Assembly: GCF_002295105.1 (NCBI RefSeq)
Contig: NZ_NSGH01000002.1
Location: 124,001-188,000 of the forward strand
DNA length: 64,000 bases
Origin: Salimicrobium humidisoli
Lineage (GTDB): Bacteria; Bacillota; Bacilli; Bacillales; Halobacillaceae
Direction of reading: 5' to 3'
Positions 48,344 through 59,681 of this stretch are shown in pieces (position 1 is the first letter of the stretch; each line of letters starts with the position of its first letter). Under the pieces are notes generated by a model that saw only the letters and a program-made list of their open reading frames with translations, made no database searches and had not been told where the DNA came from. Both the position numbers and the translations under genes were made by a program.

Positions 48344-48358
48344 CAGAGGTGATCATCG

Positions 48359-49381
48359 ATGCTAACAAATCGTCAGTTGCAAATACTAAAAGTAATCGTT
48401 GATGATTTTATTCTTACTGCCCAGCCGGTGGGCTCACGGTACATTTCCAAGAAAGAAACCGTGGACTTCAGTCCGGCGACTATTCGTAATGAGATGGCGG
48501 ACCTCGAGGAAATGGGTTTTCTGGAAAAGCTTCATTCCTCTTCAGGAAGAGCACCGTCTGAGAAAGGGTATCGATTTTATGTGGATCATCTGCTTTCTCC
48601 CTCCACGCTGAGTTCCAGGGAGAAAAACCTCATTCGGGAATCTTTCGGGAAGAAAACGCTGGAGTTTGAACAGGTGGTGGAAAAGTCGGCAGGAATACTT
48701 TCTGACCTTACCAACTACACCTCTATCATTCTCGGGCCGGAAGTTTTCGAAACCAGACTTAAACAAATCCAGATTACTCCTCTGTCTCATGAAAAAGCTG
48801 TAGCGGTGCTCGTTACCAATACGGGTCATGTGGAACACCGCGTGTTTTCGACACCGTTGGAGATTAAAGCGACTGATCTTGAGAAAATGGTCAATATCCT
48901 TAACGAGCGTTTGAAAGGCGTGGCTTTGATTGAAGTGCCCGAGAGATTGAATAAAGAAATTTTTTCTCTTTTGAAAGAGCATGCCGAACACTTCAACGAT
49001 GCTTTCATGTACCTTCGTGCTGCTTTGGCCAATGATAACTCTGCCAAGCTCTACGTAGGAGGAAAGACTAATATTCTGATGCAGCCCGAATTCAAGGACA
49101 TAGACAGGATAAGGTCCATTATGTCCATGATTGAAGAGGAAAAGGATATTGCCAGCCTTCTGAAAACGAGCGATAAGGGTATTCAGACAATGATCGGTCA
49201 CGAAAATCCTTTTATTGCCCTTCAGCACTGCAGTATCATTACCGCTAATTACTACTTCGGTAATCAGCAGGTGGGGACACTGGCTCTGCTCGGGCCGACC
49301 CGCATGGAATACAACCGCGTAGTAACGTTAGTGGAAGAACTGTCCAGACACATGACGGAAACCTTCAGGGAATGGTATTAA
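48359..49381 (+). CDS. hrcA: Heat-inducible transcriptional repressor HrcA
   Basis: Represses dnaK and groE operons by binding CIRCE; its activity depends on GroEL. The 340-residue protein has the N-terminal winged helix (MLTNRQLQILKVIVDDFI, SRYISKK, SPATIRNEMADLEEMGFL) and the HrcA GAF-like domain to the C-terminus. ATG follows AGAGGTGAT. Own CIRCE lies directly upstream. Confidence 0.97.
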   Translation: MLTNRQLQILKVIVDDFILTAQPVGSRYISKKETVDFSPATIRNEMADLEEMGFLEKLHSSSGRAPSEKGYRFYVDHLLSPSTLSSREKNLIRESFGKKTLEFEQVVEKSAGILSDLTNYTSIILGPEVFETRLKQIQITPLSHEKAVAVLVTNTGHVEHRVFSTPLEIKATDLEKMVNILNERLKGVALIEVPERLNKEIFSLLKEHAEHFNDAFMYLRAALANDNSAKLYVGGKTNILMQPEFKDIDRIRSIMSMIEEEKDIASLLKTSDKGIQTMIGHENPFIALQHCSIITANYYFGNQQVGTLALLGPTRMEYNRVVTLVEELSRHMTETFREWY

Positions 49382-49477
49382 ACGAAGGTTCCGCTTGTTG
49401 CTGTCACTTTCTTTTGTGATGGTGTTTATATGTGTTATATTCAGTAACGGTGAGAATAACCCTGGGAGGTGGCCTTC

Positions 49478-50023
49478 ATGGTAGAAGAAGAAAAAGACAC
49501 TAATACTGTTATGAACGAATCGGAGGGGACAGAAGAAAACCCTGAAGATATAGTGTCCGAATACACAGAAGAGCAGACAGAACTGGAGAAAGTCGAGCAG
49601 GAAAGAGACGAAATCCAGGAAAGAATGCTCCGTGTACAGGCGGATTTCGACAACTTCCGTCGGCGTACACAGAAAGAAAAAGAGATGGATCGTAAATACA
49701 GATCCCAGTCTCTCACAGAAGAATTGATCCCTGTCCTGGATAACTTTGAGCGTGCTTTACAGACAGAAGTTAAAGAAGAATCCGCTCAAGGGTTTGTCGA
49801 CGGGATGAAAATGGTATATAACCAATTGTGGAGCGCTCTTGAAAAAGAGGGTGTGGAAGTAATAAGTGCCCAGGGAGAAACGTTCGACCCTCATGTGCAT
49901 CAGGCAATGATGCAGGTGGAGGAAGAAGGTTATGAATCAAACGTGGTCGTCGATGTACTTCAGACCGGTTACAAACTGAATGACCGCGTGATTCGCCCTG
50001 CTATGGTAAAAGTAAACCAATAA
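49478..50023 (+). CDS. grpE: Nucleotide exchange factor GrpE
   Basis: Releases ADP from DnaK. The 181-residue protein has an acidic N-terminal tail, a long coiled coil (about 35-85, with RMLRVQADFDNFRRRTQKE), and the beta domain (VKVNQ end, GETFDPHVHQAM). ATG 49478 is 9 nt after GGGAGG; the GTG at 49469 lies against that site. It is between hrcA and dnaK as usual. Confidence 0.96.
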   Translation: MVEEEKDTNTVMNESEGTEENPEDIVSEYTEEQTELEKVEQERDEIQERMLRVQADFDNFRRRTQKEKEMDRKYRSQSLTEELIPVLDNFERALQTEVKEESAQGFVDGMKMVYNQLWSALEKEGVEVISAQGETFDPHVHQAMMQVEEEGYESNVVVDVLQTGYKLNDRVIRPAMVKVNQ

Positions 50024-51886
<1,863 letters not shown>

Positions 51887-51894
51887 GAAAGATC

Positions 51895-51936
51895 AAAAAA
51901 GTCAAAGTCAGGATTTTCTTGGCTTTGACTTTTTTC
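51895..51936 (+). terminator. Terminator 1 after dnaK
   Basis: AAAAAAGTCAAAGTCA and TGGCTTTGACTTTTTT arms, 16 bp with one G-U pair, ending in T6. Confidence 0.88.
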
Positions 51937-51976
51937 AACAGAATGAACATGTCAGTGCAGGGTAAACTGGAAGAGG

Positions 51977-52004
51977 TAATCCGCCTGTAAGGCGGATTTT
52001 CTTT
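51977..52004 (+). terminator. Terminator-like hairpin 2 between dnaK and dnaJ
   Basis: AATCCGCC and GGCGGATT arms with a 4-nt loop followed by TTCTTTC. Confidence 0.75.
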
Positions 52005-52014
52005 CGGACGCCGG

Positions 52015-52043
52015 TTGAAGGAAGGGACATATCGTTCTATAAT
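52015..52043 (+). promoter_or_regulatory. sigma-A promoter of dnaJ
   Basis: TTGAAG, 17-nt spacer, perfect TATAAT. No CIRCE is seen beside it. Confidence 0.78.
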
Positions 52044-52078
52044 TATGCTTGTAACAGAGTTCGGGAGAGTGATGGAAT

Positions 52079-53200
52079 TTGAGTAAACGAGATTATTATG
52101 AGGTCCTTGGGATTTCCCAGGATGCTTCAAAACAGGATATTAAAAAAGCTTATCGCAAACTCGCCAGAAAATACCACCCTGATGTAAGCGAAGAAGAAGG
52201 GGCTCAGGAGAAGTTTAAAGAAGTAAAAGAAGCTTATGAAACACTGAGCGATGATCAGAAAAGATCTCAGTATGATCAGTTCGGCCATGAAGGTCCCGGC
52301 ATGGGTCAGGGAGGATTCGGCGGAGCTGAAGACTTCGGAGGTTTCAGTGACATTTTCGATATGTTCTTCGGCGGCGGGGGGCGCAGACGTGATCCGAACG
52401 CCCCTAGAAGAGGTAATGACCTGCAGTATACGATGACTCTTGAATTCGAAGAAGCGATCTTCGGCAAGAGTACGGATGTAGAGATTCCCCGGGAAGAAGA
52501 ATGTGATACTTGTGATGGTTCAGGCGCCAAGCCTGGCACTTCTCCGGAAACGTGCCCTCATTGTCAGGGGGCAGGTCAGATCAATCAGGAACAGAATACA
52601 CCGTTCGGCAGAGTCGTTAATCGCCGCGTCTGTCACCACTGCCAGGGATCCGGAAAAATCGTTAAAGAGAAATGTGCGACCTGTGGCGGAAACGGCCGGG
52701 TAACCAAAACGGATTCCATTCACCTGGATATCCCTGCAGGCGTGGACGAAGGCCAGCAGGTACGGGTTCCAGGAAAAGGAGAAGCAGGTGTCAACGGTGG
52801 TCCTGCCGGAGATCTGTATGTAGTTATCCAGGTCAAACGGCACGAATTCTATGAACGTGACGGCGATCATATTTTCTGTGAAGTGCCGCTCACATTTGCT
52901 CAGGCCGGGCTCGGTGACGAAATCGAAGTGCCGACCCTGCACGGAAAAGTTATGCTGAAGATTCCTGCAGGAACGCAGACAGGGAAAACATTCCGTTTGA
53001 AAGGGAAAGGTTCCCCTAACGTTCATGGCCGCGGGCACGGCGACCAGCATGTAAAAATAAGAGTGGTTACTCCTAAAAACCTTACGGACAGACAGAAGGA
53101 ACTGCTCCGTGAATTCAACGAAATCAGCGGGAACGAAACAGCTGAAGAACAGCATGGAAACTTTTTCGAAAGAATGAAACGTGCTTTTAAAGGTGAATAA
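52079..53200 (+). CDS. dnaJ: Chaperone protein DnaJ (Hsp40)
   Basis: Co-chaperone that stimulates DnaK ATPase. In 373 residues: J domain with HPD (33-35), a Gly/Phe region (about 70-105), and four CxxCxGxG zinc repeats (Cys142/145, 159/162, 185/188, 199/202). A C-terminal substrate-binding domain follows. The start is TTG, the only codon that gives the conserved [12 protein letters not shown] start. GGGAGAG lies upstream. A 4-codon ATG frame (52072-52086) overlaps the TTG. Confidence 0.95.
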   Translation: MSKRDYYEVLGISQDASKQDIKKAYRKLARKYHPDVSEEEGAQEKFKEVKEAYETLSDDQKRSQYDQFGHEGPGMGQGGFGGAEDFGGFSDIFDMFFGGGGRRRDPNAPRRGNDLQYTMTLEFEEAIFGKSTDVEIPREEECDTCDGSGAKPGTSPETCPHCQGAGQINQEQNTPFGRVVNRRVCHHCQGSGKIVKEKCATCGGNGRVTKTDSIHLDIPAGVDEGQQVRVPGKGEAGVNGGPAGDLYVVIQVKRHEFYERDGDHIFCEVPLTFAQAGLGDEIEVPTLHGKVMLKIPAGTQTGKTFRLKGKGSPNVHGRGHGDQHVKIRVVTPKNLTDRQKELLREFNEISGNETAEEQHGNFFERMKRAFKGE

Positions 53201-53222
53201 TTTTGTATAAATATAATGCTCG

Positions 53223-53262
53223 ATGTAAGATGGGAAGGAGAAACTCCTCCTTCCATTTACAT
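53223..53262 (+). terminator. Long hairpin between dnaJ and prmA
   Basis: A 16-bp stem in three blocks (ATGTAA/TTACAT, ATGG/CCAT, AAGGAG/CTCCTT) with two single-base bulges, followed by ATTTTGTTTT. It lies about 150 nt before prmA and may end the dnaJ transcript. Confidence 0.6.
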
Positions 53263-53411
53263 GGAGTATTTTGTTTTATGGCGTGTTCAAAGCGAAATGT
53301 CGACAAAGACCGCTTTCAAATGAGTTCCGTGATAAAACGAGCCTTTTTATTAAATCAATCATTCTCTGTTTTATTTTTGACAGATAAATGAGGAAAGAGC
53401 AGGTGGAGGAA

Positions 53412-54362
53412 ATGAATTGGTCCGAAATCAGTATACATACAACAAATGAAGCGATAGAACCGGTTTCAAACCTCCTGCAGGAGTTCGGGGCAGGCGGAGT
53501 GGTGATCGAGGACCCGTCGGATCTTGAAAAATATTCCGCGAGATTCGGGGAAATCTATGATCTGGATCCTTCAAATTATCCGAAGGATGGGGTTATCGTT
53601 AAAGCATACCTGCCCGAGAGTTCTGCAACACCGGAGGTTATAAAAGAGATCGAGGCCTCAGTGACGTCCCTTACCGATTATGGCATTGATATCGGATATA
53701 ATGAAATCACTGTAAAGGCCATAAGGGAAGAGGACTGGGCAAACTCCTGGAAAAAATATTATAAACCTGTAAAAATATCCGAAAAAATCACAATTGCCCC
53801 GACCTGGGAAGATTATGAAGCGGACACACCGGGAGAACTTGTAATTGAAATGGACCCCGGCATGGCATTCGGAACCGGAACACACCCCACTACGGCTCTC
53901 AGTATGCAGGCACTGGAGAAATATATCAAAGATGGGGATGCGGTACTTGATGTGGGCGCAGGCTCCGGTATTCTCAGTGTAGGAGCCGTGCTTCTCGGAG
54001 CTGCCTACGTACATGCGTTTGATCTGGATGAGATAGCCGTTAAGAGCACCAGAAACAATGCCCGGTTGAACGGTGTAGAGGACAGGGTGAAAGCGGAAGA
54101 AAACAACCTTTTAGAAGGCGTAACCCAGGAGGCGGATGTCATTGTCGCCAATATACTTGCGGAGATCATCGTCAAGTTTCCAAATGACGCCTTCTCGTTG
54201 TTGAAGCCGGGCGGTTATTTTATAACATCCGGAATTATAGAAGGAAAAAAAGACCTCGTACGTAACAGCCTGGAGGAAGCCGGATTCGAAATCGTGGAAA
54301 CGACTAACATGAAAGACTGGGTCTCCTATACGGCAAGACGTCCGCTGCAGGAGGACGAATGA
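53412..54362 (+). CDS. prmA: Ribosomal protein L11 methyltransferase
   Basis: Methylates ribosomal protein L11. 316 residues from ATG 53412: MNWSEISIHTTNEAIEPVSN, the start seen in Bacillus PrmA. An upstream in-frame ATG (53388) lacks a ribosome-binding site. The SAM motif is VLDVGAGSGILS, and the family motif follows in VANILAEIIVKF. It overlaps rsmE at the stop (TGATG). Confidence 0.94.
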   Translation: MNWSEISIHTTNEAIEPVSNLLQEFGAGGVVIEDPSDLEKYSARFGEIYDLDPSNYPKDGVIVKAYLPESSATPEVIKEIEASVTSLTDYGIDIGYNEITVKAIREEDWANSWKKYYKPVKISEKITIAPTWEDYEADTPGELVIEMDPGMAFGTGTHPTTALSMQALEKYIKDGDAVLDVGAGSGILSVGAVLLGAAYVHAFDLDEIAVKSTRNNARLNGVEDRVKAEENNLLEGVTQEADVIVANILAEIIVKFPNDAFSLLKPGGYFITSGIIEGKKDLVRNSLEEAGFEIVETTNMKDWVSYTARRPLQEDE

Positions 54363-55105
54363 TGCAAAGATACTTTGCAGGACGTGAAAACTGGAACGAA
54401 GACAGAGTGAAGATCACCGGTCCGGATGTGCATCATATACGGAAAGTTATGAGAATGGCCCCTGGAGATACAGTGATAGTAGTTCACCCTGACAAGAAAG
54501 CTTTTGAGGCGGAAATAACAGAGATAGATGAGGAAGTGTACTGTGCACTGAAACATCCTCTCGAAACCGATCCGGAACTTCCCCAGAAAGTGACCATCGT
54601 GCAGGCAATCGGAAAATCCGACAAGGTGGAGTGGGTCGTGCAAAAAGGCACGGAACTCGGGATGGCGGAAATGATCCCTTTTCAGGCGGGGCGCTCCGTA
54701 GCGAAATGGGATGAGAAAAGGCAGCAGAAAAAAGTGGAAAGATGGAACAAAATTGCCAAAGAAGCTGCTGAGCAATCGGAAAGACTGATGATTCCCGAAG
54801 TTAAATCTGTGGCATCTTTAAAGCAGGTCATCGAGTGGACGGAGGGATTCGGGCATTTGTTGTTCGCTTATGAAAACGAAGCCCGGGAAGAGACGGAATC
54901 CCGGTTGTCCGGGTACATCAGAAAAGTGGGGCCCGGTGAAAGCGTCTGTCTGGTTATAGGTCCGGAAGGCGGATTCACCCCGGAAGAAGTCTCTGTGTTG
55001 TACCAGGCATCTTTTCAACCGGTGCGGCTCGGCCGTCGCATTTTAAGAATGGAAACAGCCGCTTTATATTTCCTCTCTGCCCTGTCGTATGAATGGGAAG
55101 AATAA
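54362..55105 (+). CDS. rsmE: 16S rRNA (uracil1498-N3)-methyltransferase RsmE
   Basis: A SPOUT (knotted) methyltransferase, 247 residues. It starts MQRYFAGRENW; the SAM-binding knot has VIGPEGGFTPEEV and RLGRRILRMETAAL. Of ATGATG at 54359, the second ATG has 7-nt spacing from AGGAGG and fits the orthologue start. In B. subtilis mtaB follows; here deoC does. Confidence 0.94.
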   Translation: MQRYFAGRENWNEDRVKITGPDVHHIRKVMRMAPGDTVIVVHPDKKAFEAEITEIDEEVYCALKHPLETDPELPQKVTIVQAIGKSDKVEWVVQKGTELGMAEMIPFQAGRSVAKWDEKRQQKKVERWNKIAKEAAEQSERLMIPEVKSVASLKQVIEWTEGFGHLLFAYENEAREETESRLSGYIRKVGPGESVCLVIGPEGGFTPEEVSVLYQASFQPVRLGRRILRMETAALYFLSALSYEWEE

Positions 55106-55181
55106 GAAAACGCTTTTCTTTTGATTTGAAAACAGTTACTATGGAGTTAGATGTACGAACAAGCTGAAAAGGAGATGTATT

Positions 55182-55850
55182 ATGAGCACACTGGCAAAGA
55201 TGATCGACCATACACAGCTTAAACCCGAAACGACGAAGGAAAAAATCGAACAGGTATGCGAAGAAGCAAAAGAGTATGATTTCGCTTCTGTCTGTGTAAA
55301 CCCGTACTGGGTTTCTTACTGTAACGAACAGTTGAAAGATACGGATGTAATGGTTTGTACGGTTATCGGTTTCCCGCTTGGCGCTTCTACAACAGAAGTT
55401 AAGGTATATGAAACGAAAACGGCGATTGAACATGGTGCCGAAGAGGTGGACATGGTCATCAATGTAGGGGAACTGAAAAGCGGCAACACGGATGCGGTAC
55501 AAAAAGATATCGAGGCTGTCGTGGAAGCCGCAGCCGGCAAAGCCACTGTTAAAGTGATTATTGAAACCGCTCTTCTTGAAAATGAAGAAAAAGTCACAGC
55601 TTGTGAACTTGCTAAACAGGCCGGTGCTGATTACGTGAAGACCTCGACCGGTTTTTCGGGTGGAGGAGCTACACTCGAAGATGTTTCTCTTATGAGGGAG
55701 ACAGTCGGAGAGGACATGGGAGTCAAAGCATCAGGCGGCGTAAAAGATTACGAAGATGCAAAACAGATGATTGATGCAGGAGCTACGAGAATTGGAGCGA
55801 GTTCCGGAATTGCGATCATTCAGGGAAAAGAAGGCACATCTGATTATTAA
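55182..55850 (+). CDS. deoC: Deoxyribose-phosphate aldolase
   Basis: Cleaves 2-deoxyribose-5-phosphate to glyceraldehyde-3-phosphate and acetaldehyde, in nucleoside salvage. The 222-residue TIM barrel has the Schiff-base Lys153 in [10 protein letters not shown] and the conserved VDMVINVG segment. The ribosome-binding site is AAGGAG. No deoR, pdp or other nucleoside-catabolism partner is near it, so its place between rsmE and rpsU appears to be a local insertion. Confidence 0.96.
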   Translation: MSTLAKMIDHTQLKPETTKEKIEQVCEEAKEYDFASVCVNPYWVSYCNEQLKDTDVMVCTVIGFPLGASTTEVKVYETKTAIEHGAEEVDMVINVGELKSGNTDAVQKDIEAVVEAAAGKATVKVIIETALLENEEKVTACELAKQAGADYVKTSTGFSGGGATLEDVSLMRETVGEDMGVKASGGVKDYEDAKQMIDAGATRIGASSGIAIIQGKEGTSDY

Positions 55851-55864
55851 GAGCAGAGTGCTTG

Positions 55865-55893
55865 TTGACCTGATGAATTTGGTGTAATATAAT
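55865..55893 (+). promoter_or_regulatory. sigma-A promoter of rpsU-yqeY
   Basis: TTGACC, 17-nt spacer, perfect TATAAT. Confidence 0.85.
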
Positions 55894-55898
55894 TGACA

Positions 55899-55923
55899 AA
55901 GATATGGGGTCTTTCCATATCTT
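55899..55923 (+). promoter_or_regulatory. Hairpin in the rpsU 5' leader
   Basis: AAGATATGG and CCATATCTT pair perfectly (9 bp, 7-nt loop) at the very start of the predicted mRNA, 37 nt before the rpsU ATG. It could protect the 5' end or act in control. Confidence 0.6.
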
Positions 55924-55960
55924 GAACTAGTTTTGTTTGTTTCGGAGGGAGGGAAGTAAT

Positions 55961-56134
55961 ATGTCTAAGACCACTCGCGTACGCAAAAACGAATCTTTAG
56001 AGGATGCTCTTCGTCGTTTCAAGAAAGACGTATCTAAAAGCGGTACTCTGGCTGAGGCTCGTAAGCGTGAATATTACGATAAGCCAAGCGTTCGTCGTAA
56101 GAAAAAATCCGAGGCAGCAAGAAAGCGCAAGTAA
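55961..56134 (+). CDS. rpsU: 30S ribosomal protein S21 (bS21)
   Basis: A 57-residue very basic protein, [20 protein letters not shown] ending in SEAARKRK, typical of S21. GGAGGGAGGG precedes ATG 55961; an earlier in-frame ATG (55937) is in the leader. yqeY follows 29 nt later, as in other Bacilli. Confidence 0.97.
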   Translation: MSKTTRVRKNESLEDALRRFKKDVSKSGTLAEARKREYYDKPSVRRKKKSEAARKRK

Positions 56135-56163
56135 GTGTTCTGTGAAGAGGGTGTAGAGATAAA

Positions 56164-56613
56164 ATGACTATTTCTGAACGTCTTACAGAGGACATGAAAG
56201 TCGCTATGAAAGCCAGGGATAAAAAAAGACTTGGCGTTATCCGTATGGTGCGATCATCCATGCAGAACGAAGCGATAAAACTCGGTAAGAATGATCATCT
56301 GACGGAAGAAGAGGAACTGACGGTTTTATCGCGTGAGGTAAAACAAAGGAAAGATTCCCTCCAAGAATTTAAACAAGCTGGTCGGGATGACCTTGTAAGT
56401 GACCTTCGGGAAGAAATCAACATTCTAAACGACTATCTGCCGAAGCAGTTGACGGAAGAAGAGTTGGAGGCTGTAGTCTCTGAAACTATTAATGAAGTCG
56501 ATGCTTCCGGTAAAAGCGACATGGGTAAAGTAATGTCTGCCGTTATGCCTAAAGTAAAAGGGAAAGCGGACGGCACCCAGGTCAATAAAGAAGTTATGAA
56601 GCAATTATCATAA
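56164..56613 (+). CDS. yqeY: GatB/YqeY domain-containing protein
   Basis: A 149-residue protein of the YqeY family, related to the tail domain of the tRNA amidotransferase GatB; the core segment is [15 protein letters not shown] and the C-terminus has [19 protein letters not shown]. It may bind tRNA; its role is not settled. It is co-transcribed with rpsU. Confidence 0.93.
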   Translation: MTISERLTEDMKVAMKARDKKRLGVIRMVRSSMQNEAIKLGKNDHLTEEEELTVLSREVKQRKDSLQEFKQAGRDDLVSDLREEINILNDYLPKQLTEEELEAVVSETINEVDASGKSDMGKVMSAVMPKVKGKADGTQVNKEVMKQLS

Positions 56614-56619
56614 ACAGGG

Positions 56620-56652
56620 AAAAGGCCTCTCAGAAACGAGAGGTCTTTTTTC
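56620..56652 (+). terminator. Terminator after yqeY
   Basis: AAAGGCCTCTC and GAGAGGTCTTT arms with a 6-nt loop, then a T run. Confidence 0.88.
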
Positions 56653-56722
56653 ATAAATTCCCTGAAACGTTTTCACAGCTACATACGTATAAGGTATAAG
56701 CGAGACGAAAGGGGGGATGACG

Positions 56723-58057
56723 GTGAGCGTGATCAGGAAATGGAAAAGCTCCATATTACTCTTTCCATTTCTGCTTATGTTATTAGCTCCTGTCTCCGTG
56801 GAAGCGGCGGGCGAGGTGTATGTAGTTCCTGTTGAAGAAACGGTGGAGAAAGGTATGGCCTCGTTTATCGACAGAGCAATAACTGAAGCGGAAGATGCGG
56901 GGGCGAAGCAACTTATTTTCGAAATCGATACCCCGGGCGGACGTGTGGATGCAGCGAACGAGATAGGTGAGTATTTAACCAATACCGACGTCCCGACCGC
57001 TGCCTACGTCACTAGTCGTGCGTACTCTGCCGGCTCGTATATAGCTCTGAATATGGATGATATCTATATGAAATCCCAGGCGACCATGGGAGCCTCCGGA
57101 GTCATCAATTCGGACGGAACGGCGGCAGATAAAAAAGCCCAGTCCGCCTGGATATCAGCTATGACTGCGGCAGCAGAGAATACCGGGAGAGACCCTTTGT
57201 ATGCAAAAGCCATGGCGGATAAAAGTATAGACTTACCCGAGTATGGAGCTCCGAAGGGAGAGTTTCTTACACTGACCCCCGCCCAGGCAGTAGAGGTGGG
57301 GTATTCTGAAGAAACGCTTTCCAGTATGGACGCTGTCGTTAAGAAACTCGGGTATGACCCTTCCGACACGGTGAGGGTCGAGCCTACATTTTCCGAAAAT
57401 CTTGCCAGATTCCTGACAAACCCTGCGGTCGTACCTATTTTGTTATCGCTCGCAAGCTTAGGACTTATAGCGGAAATATATACTCCGGGCTTTGGTATCC
57501 CCGGTTCTATCGGTATCATGTCGCTTGTCCTTTTCTTTTACGGGCACGTAATCGCCGGACTTGCAGGATTTGAAGCGATCATTCTGCTTGTGGCAGGAAT
57601 AGCACTTATTATCGCAGAGTTCTTCCTCCCGGGAGGAATTGCCGGGATCGGAGGGGCGGTTGCTATTGTGGCTTCGCTCCTCATGTCGGGGCAGGATCTT
57701 GGATATATGGCTTTCAGCATCGGAATAGCTGTTCTTGTTACTATCGTAGCCTCAGTCCTTCTTTTTAAATTTGTCGGTTTCCAGAACAACTTCGTTAAAA
57801 AAATTGTTCTGAGCGATTCTACAAACACTTCGGAAGGTTACGTTTCGTCCCGAAGCAGACTGGAACTGATAGGCGAGACAGGCGAAAGTCTGACCCCTCT
57901 CCGTCCTTCCGGGTCCGGTATTTTCGGAGACGAAAGGCTGGATGTAGTGAGTGAAGGGTCATTTATTCAGGCAGGTACAGGGATCAAAATCGTAAAAGTG
58001 GAAGGGTCAAGAATTGTAGTACGGGAAATTGGAGATAATAAGGAGGAAAAATCATGA
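56723..58057 (+). CDS. NfeD-family membrane serine protease-like protein (YqeZ)
   Basis: 444 residues from GTG 56723. A signal peptide (cleavage likely after PVSVEA) leads a ClpP-like domain with [14 protein letters not shown] and the putative nucleophile Ser in [14 protein letters not shown], and MGASGVI. Four or so membrane spans and a C-terminal OB (NfeD) domain follow. NfeD proteins pair with flotillins. Three starts are possible: ATG 56717 lies against AAAGGGGGG, GTG 56723 is 7 nt away, GTG 56729 further. It overlaps floA by 4 nt. Confidence 0.9.
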   Translation: MSVIRKWKSSILLFPFLLMLLAPVSVEAAGEVYVVPVEETVEKGMASFIDRAITEAEDAGAKQLIFEIDTPGGRVDAANEIGEYLTNTDVPTAAYVTSRAYSAGSYIALNMDDIYMKSQATMGASGVINSDGTAADKKAQSAWISAMTAAAENTGRDPLYAKAMADKSIDLPEYGAPKGEFLTLTPAQAVEVGYSEETLSSMDAVVKKLGYDPSDTVRVEPTFSENLARFLTNPAVVPILLSLASLGLIAEIYTPGFGIPGSIGIMSLVLFFYGHVIAGLAGFEAIILLVAGIALIIAEFFLPGGIAGIGGAVAIVASLLMSGQDLGYMAFSIGIAVLVTIVASVLLFKFVGFQNNFVKKIVLSDSTNTSEGYVSSRSRLELIGETGESLTPLRPSGSGIFGDERLDVVSEGSFIQAGTGIKIVKVEGSRIVVREIGDNKEEKS

Positions 58058-59046
58058 CGTTACAGGAATTGATGCCATTAATCATCGTCGGAATCATTAT
58101 TATTGCTTTAGCTGTACTGTTCACTTTCATCCCCGTGATGCTGTGGATCAGCGCACTGGCTGCAGGGGTCAAGATCAGTATATTCAGTCTTGTGGGTATG
58201 AGATTAAGACGGGTAACTCCCGCCAGAGTCATCAACCCTCTGATCAAAGCTCATAAAGCCGGTCTTGATATTAATACGAACCAGCTCGAGAGCCACTACC
58301 TGGCCGGGGGTAATGTGGACAGGGTGGTCAATGCGCTTATTGCCGCGCACCGTGCAAACATAGAACTGACTTTCGAACGATGTGCAGCGATCGACCTGGC
58401 CGGCCGGGATGTACTGGAAGCTGTTCAGATGAGTGTTAACCCTAAAGTGATAGAGACTCCTTTCATCGCCGGTGTGGCTATGGACGGTATTGAAGTGAAA
58501 GCGAAAGCCCGTATCACGGTCCGGGCCAATATCGACCGGCTCGTAGGGGGTGCCGGGGAGGACACGATTATCGCACGTGTCGGAGAAGGAATCGTTTCTA
58601 CTATCGGTTCCAGTGATAACCACAATAAAGTGCTTGAGAATCCGGATTCGATTTCCAAAAACGTTCTCGGAAAAGGGCTTGATGCAGGTACGGCTTTCGA
58701 GATTCTCTCGATTGATATTGCCGATATAGACATCGGTAAGAACATCGGAGCCATTCTGCAGACGGACCAGGCAGAAGCTGATAAAAATATCGCTCAGGCG
58801 AAAGCGGAAGAACGAAGAGCGATGGCTATCGCCCAGGAGCAGGAAATGCGCGCCCGTGTTCAGGAAATGCAGGCGAAAGTGGTCGAAGCGGAAGCGGAAG
58901 TACCACAGGCTCTTGCAGAGGCGTTGCGTTCCGGAAAAATGGGAGTTATGGATTACATGAACTACCAGAACATTGATGCGGACACCGACATGAGAAAAAC
59001 GTTAGGTACTACCGGAGAAACGGATGACGAGGACAACGGCAAGTAA
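58054..59046 (+). CDS. floA: Flotillin-like protein FloA
   Basis: Scaffold of functional membrane microdomains. The 330-residue protein has N-terminal membrane-inserted segments (about 8-30 and nearby), an SPFH/band-7-like domain ([34 protein letters not shown]), and a C-terminal region rich in Glu-Ala pairs ([20 protein letters not shown]). ATGA overlap with the NfeD gene is typical of Bacilli. Confidence 0.95.
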   Translation: MTLQELMPLIIVGIIIIALAVLFTFIPVMLWISALAAGVKISIFSLVGMRLRRVTPARVINPLIKAHKAGLDINTNQLESHYLAGGNVDRVVNALIAAHRANIELTFERCAAIDLAGRDVLEAVQMSVNPKVIETPFIAGVAMDGIEVKAKARITVRANIDRLVGGAGEDTIIARVGEGIVSTIGSSDNHNKVLENPDSISKNVLGKGLDAGTAFEILSIDIADIDIGKNIGAILQTDQAEADKNIAQAKAEERRAMAIAQEQEMRARVQEMQAKVVEAEAEVPQALAEALRSGKMGVMDYMNYQNIDADTDMRKTLGTTGETDDEDNGK

Positions 59047-59089
59047 TTGGACCTCATTTTCAAGCTTTTGAAGAAAGAGGTGATGATCA

Positions 59090-59515
59090 GTGGGAGATTT
59101 AATATCAGTGATCTTTTCAAACATTTTCATAGTGGGAGCTGTACTTTACGGGATTTTCTCCCTCTTCCAGCGTTCTCAGGAAAACCGGGAAGATAACAGC
59201 CCTTCCTCCGTACCGGAACGGGAGAACAGTCCCGCCCCTTCTCTCAACGAGAAGTATGAAGAAATGAAGGAACACGCGGATCAGGATTTTGAAGAAGAGA
59301 ATGTACACGATGAAAAAGCATCCGAGAGAAAACATGAGGGAATATTGCAGCACGGAGATCTCGTTGTAGATAAAAAAGAAGACGAGACTCAGGAAGTCCA
59401 TCCGTTCCTCAGGGAAAATTGGACGAAAAGACGAATTCAGGACGGTGTCATAATGAGTGAGATCCTGGGTCCGCCAAGAGCAAAACGTCCCCATCGGCCT
59501 TTAAGAAGATGGTGA
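59090..59515 (+). CDS. Unassigned membrane-anchored protein downstream of floA
   Basis: A 141-residue protein: one N-terminal membrane span (about 5-26), a long acidic and charged linker, and a C-terminal segment of conserved look, DGVIMSEILGPPRAKRPHR. I do not recognise the family. GTG 59090 follows AAAGAGGTGA, and codon use matches its neighbours. It lies where yqfB-yqfC-yqfD stand in B. subtilis and resembles none of the latter two. Proximity to nfeD-floA suggests, but does not prove, a role at the same membrane sites. Confidence 0.7.
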   Translation: MGDLISVIFSNIFIVGAVLYGIFSLFQRSQENREDNSPSSVPERENSPAPSLNEKYEEMKEHADQDFEEENVHDEKASERKHEGILQHGDLVVDKKEDETQEVHPFLRENWTKRRIQDGVIMSEILGPPRAKRPHRPLRRW

Positions 59516-59522
59516 AGCATGA

Positions 59523-59554
59523 GACCCGGTCTGCTGAATGCAGGCCGGGTTTTG
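59523..59554 (+). terminator. Terminator after the floA-associated gene
   Basis: ACCCGGTCTGC and GCAGGCCGGGT arms with one mismatch, followed by TTTT. Confidence 0.8.
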
Positions 59555-59652
59555 CTCGTGGTTTAGAAGGAGCTGTGAAAAGGTATGTGGAAACTATAAA
59601 CATACATATCCTCCTCCTTATTACGAAGAGCGCAGGGACTAGAGGAAAAGTT

Positions 59653-59681
59653 TTGCACCGCTATACAGACAGTGGTAAAGT
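59653..59681 (+). promoter_or_regulatory. Possible promoter of phoH
   Basis: TTGCAC, 17-nt spacer, TAAAGT, 73 nt before the phoH start. The interval 59555-59753 otherwise shows no gene. Confidence 0.45.
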
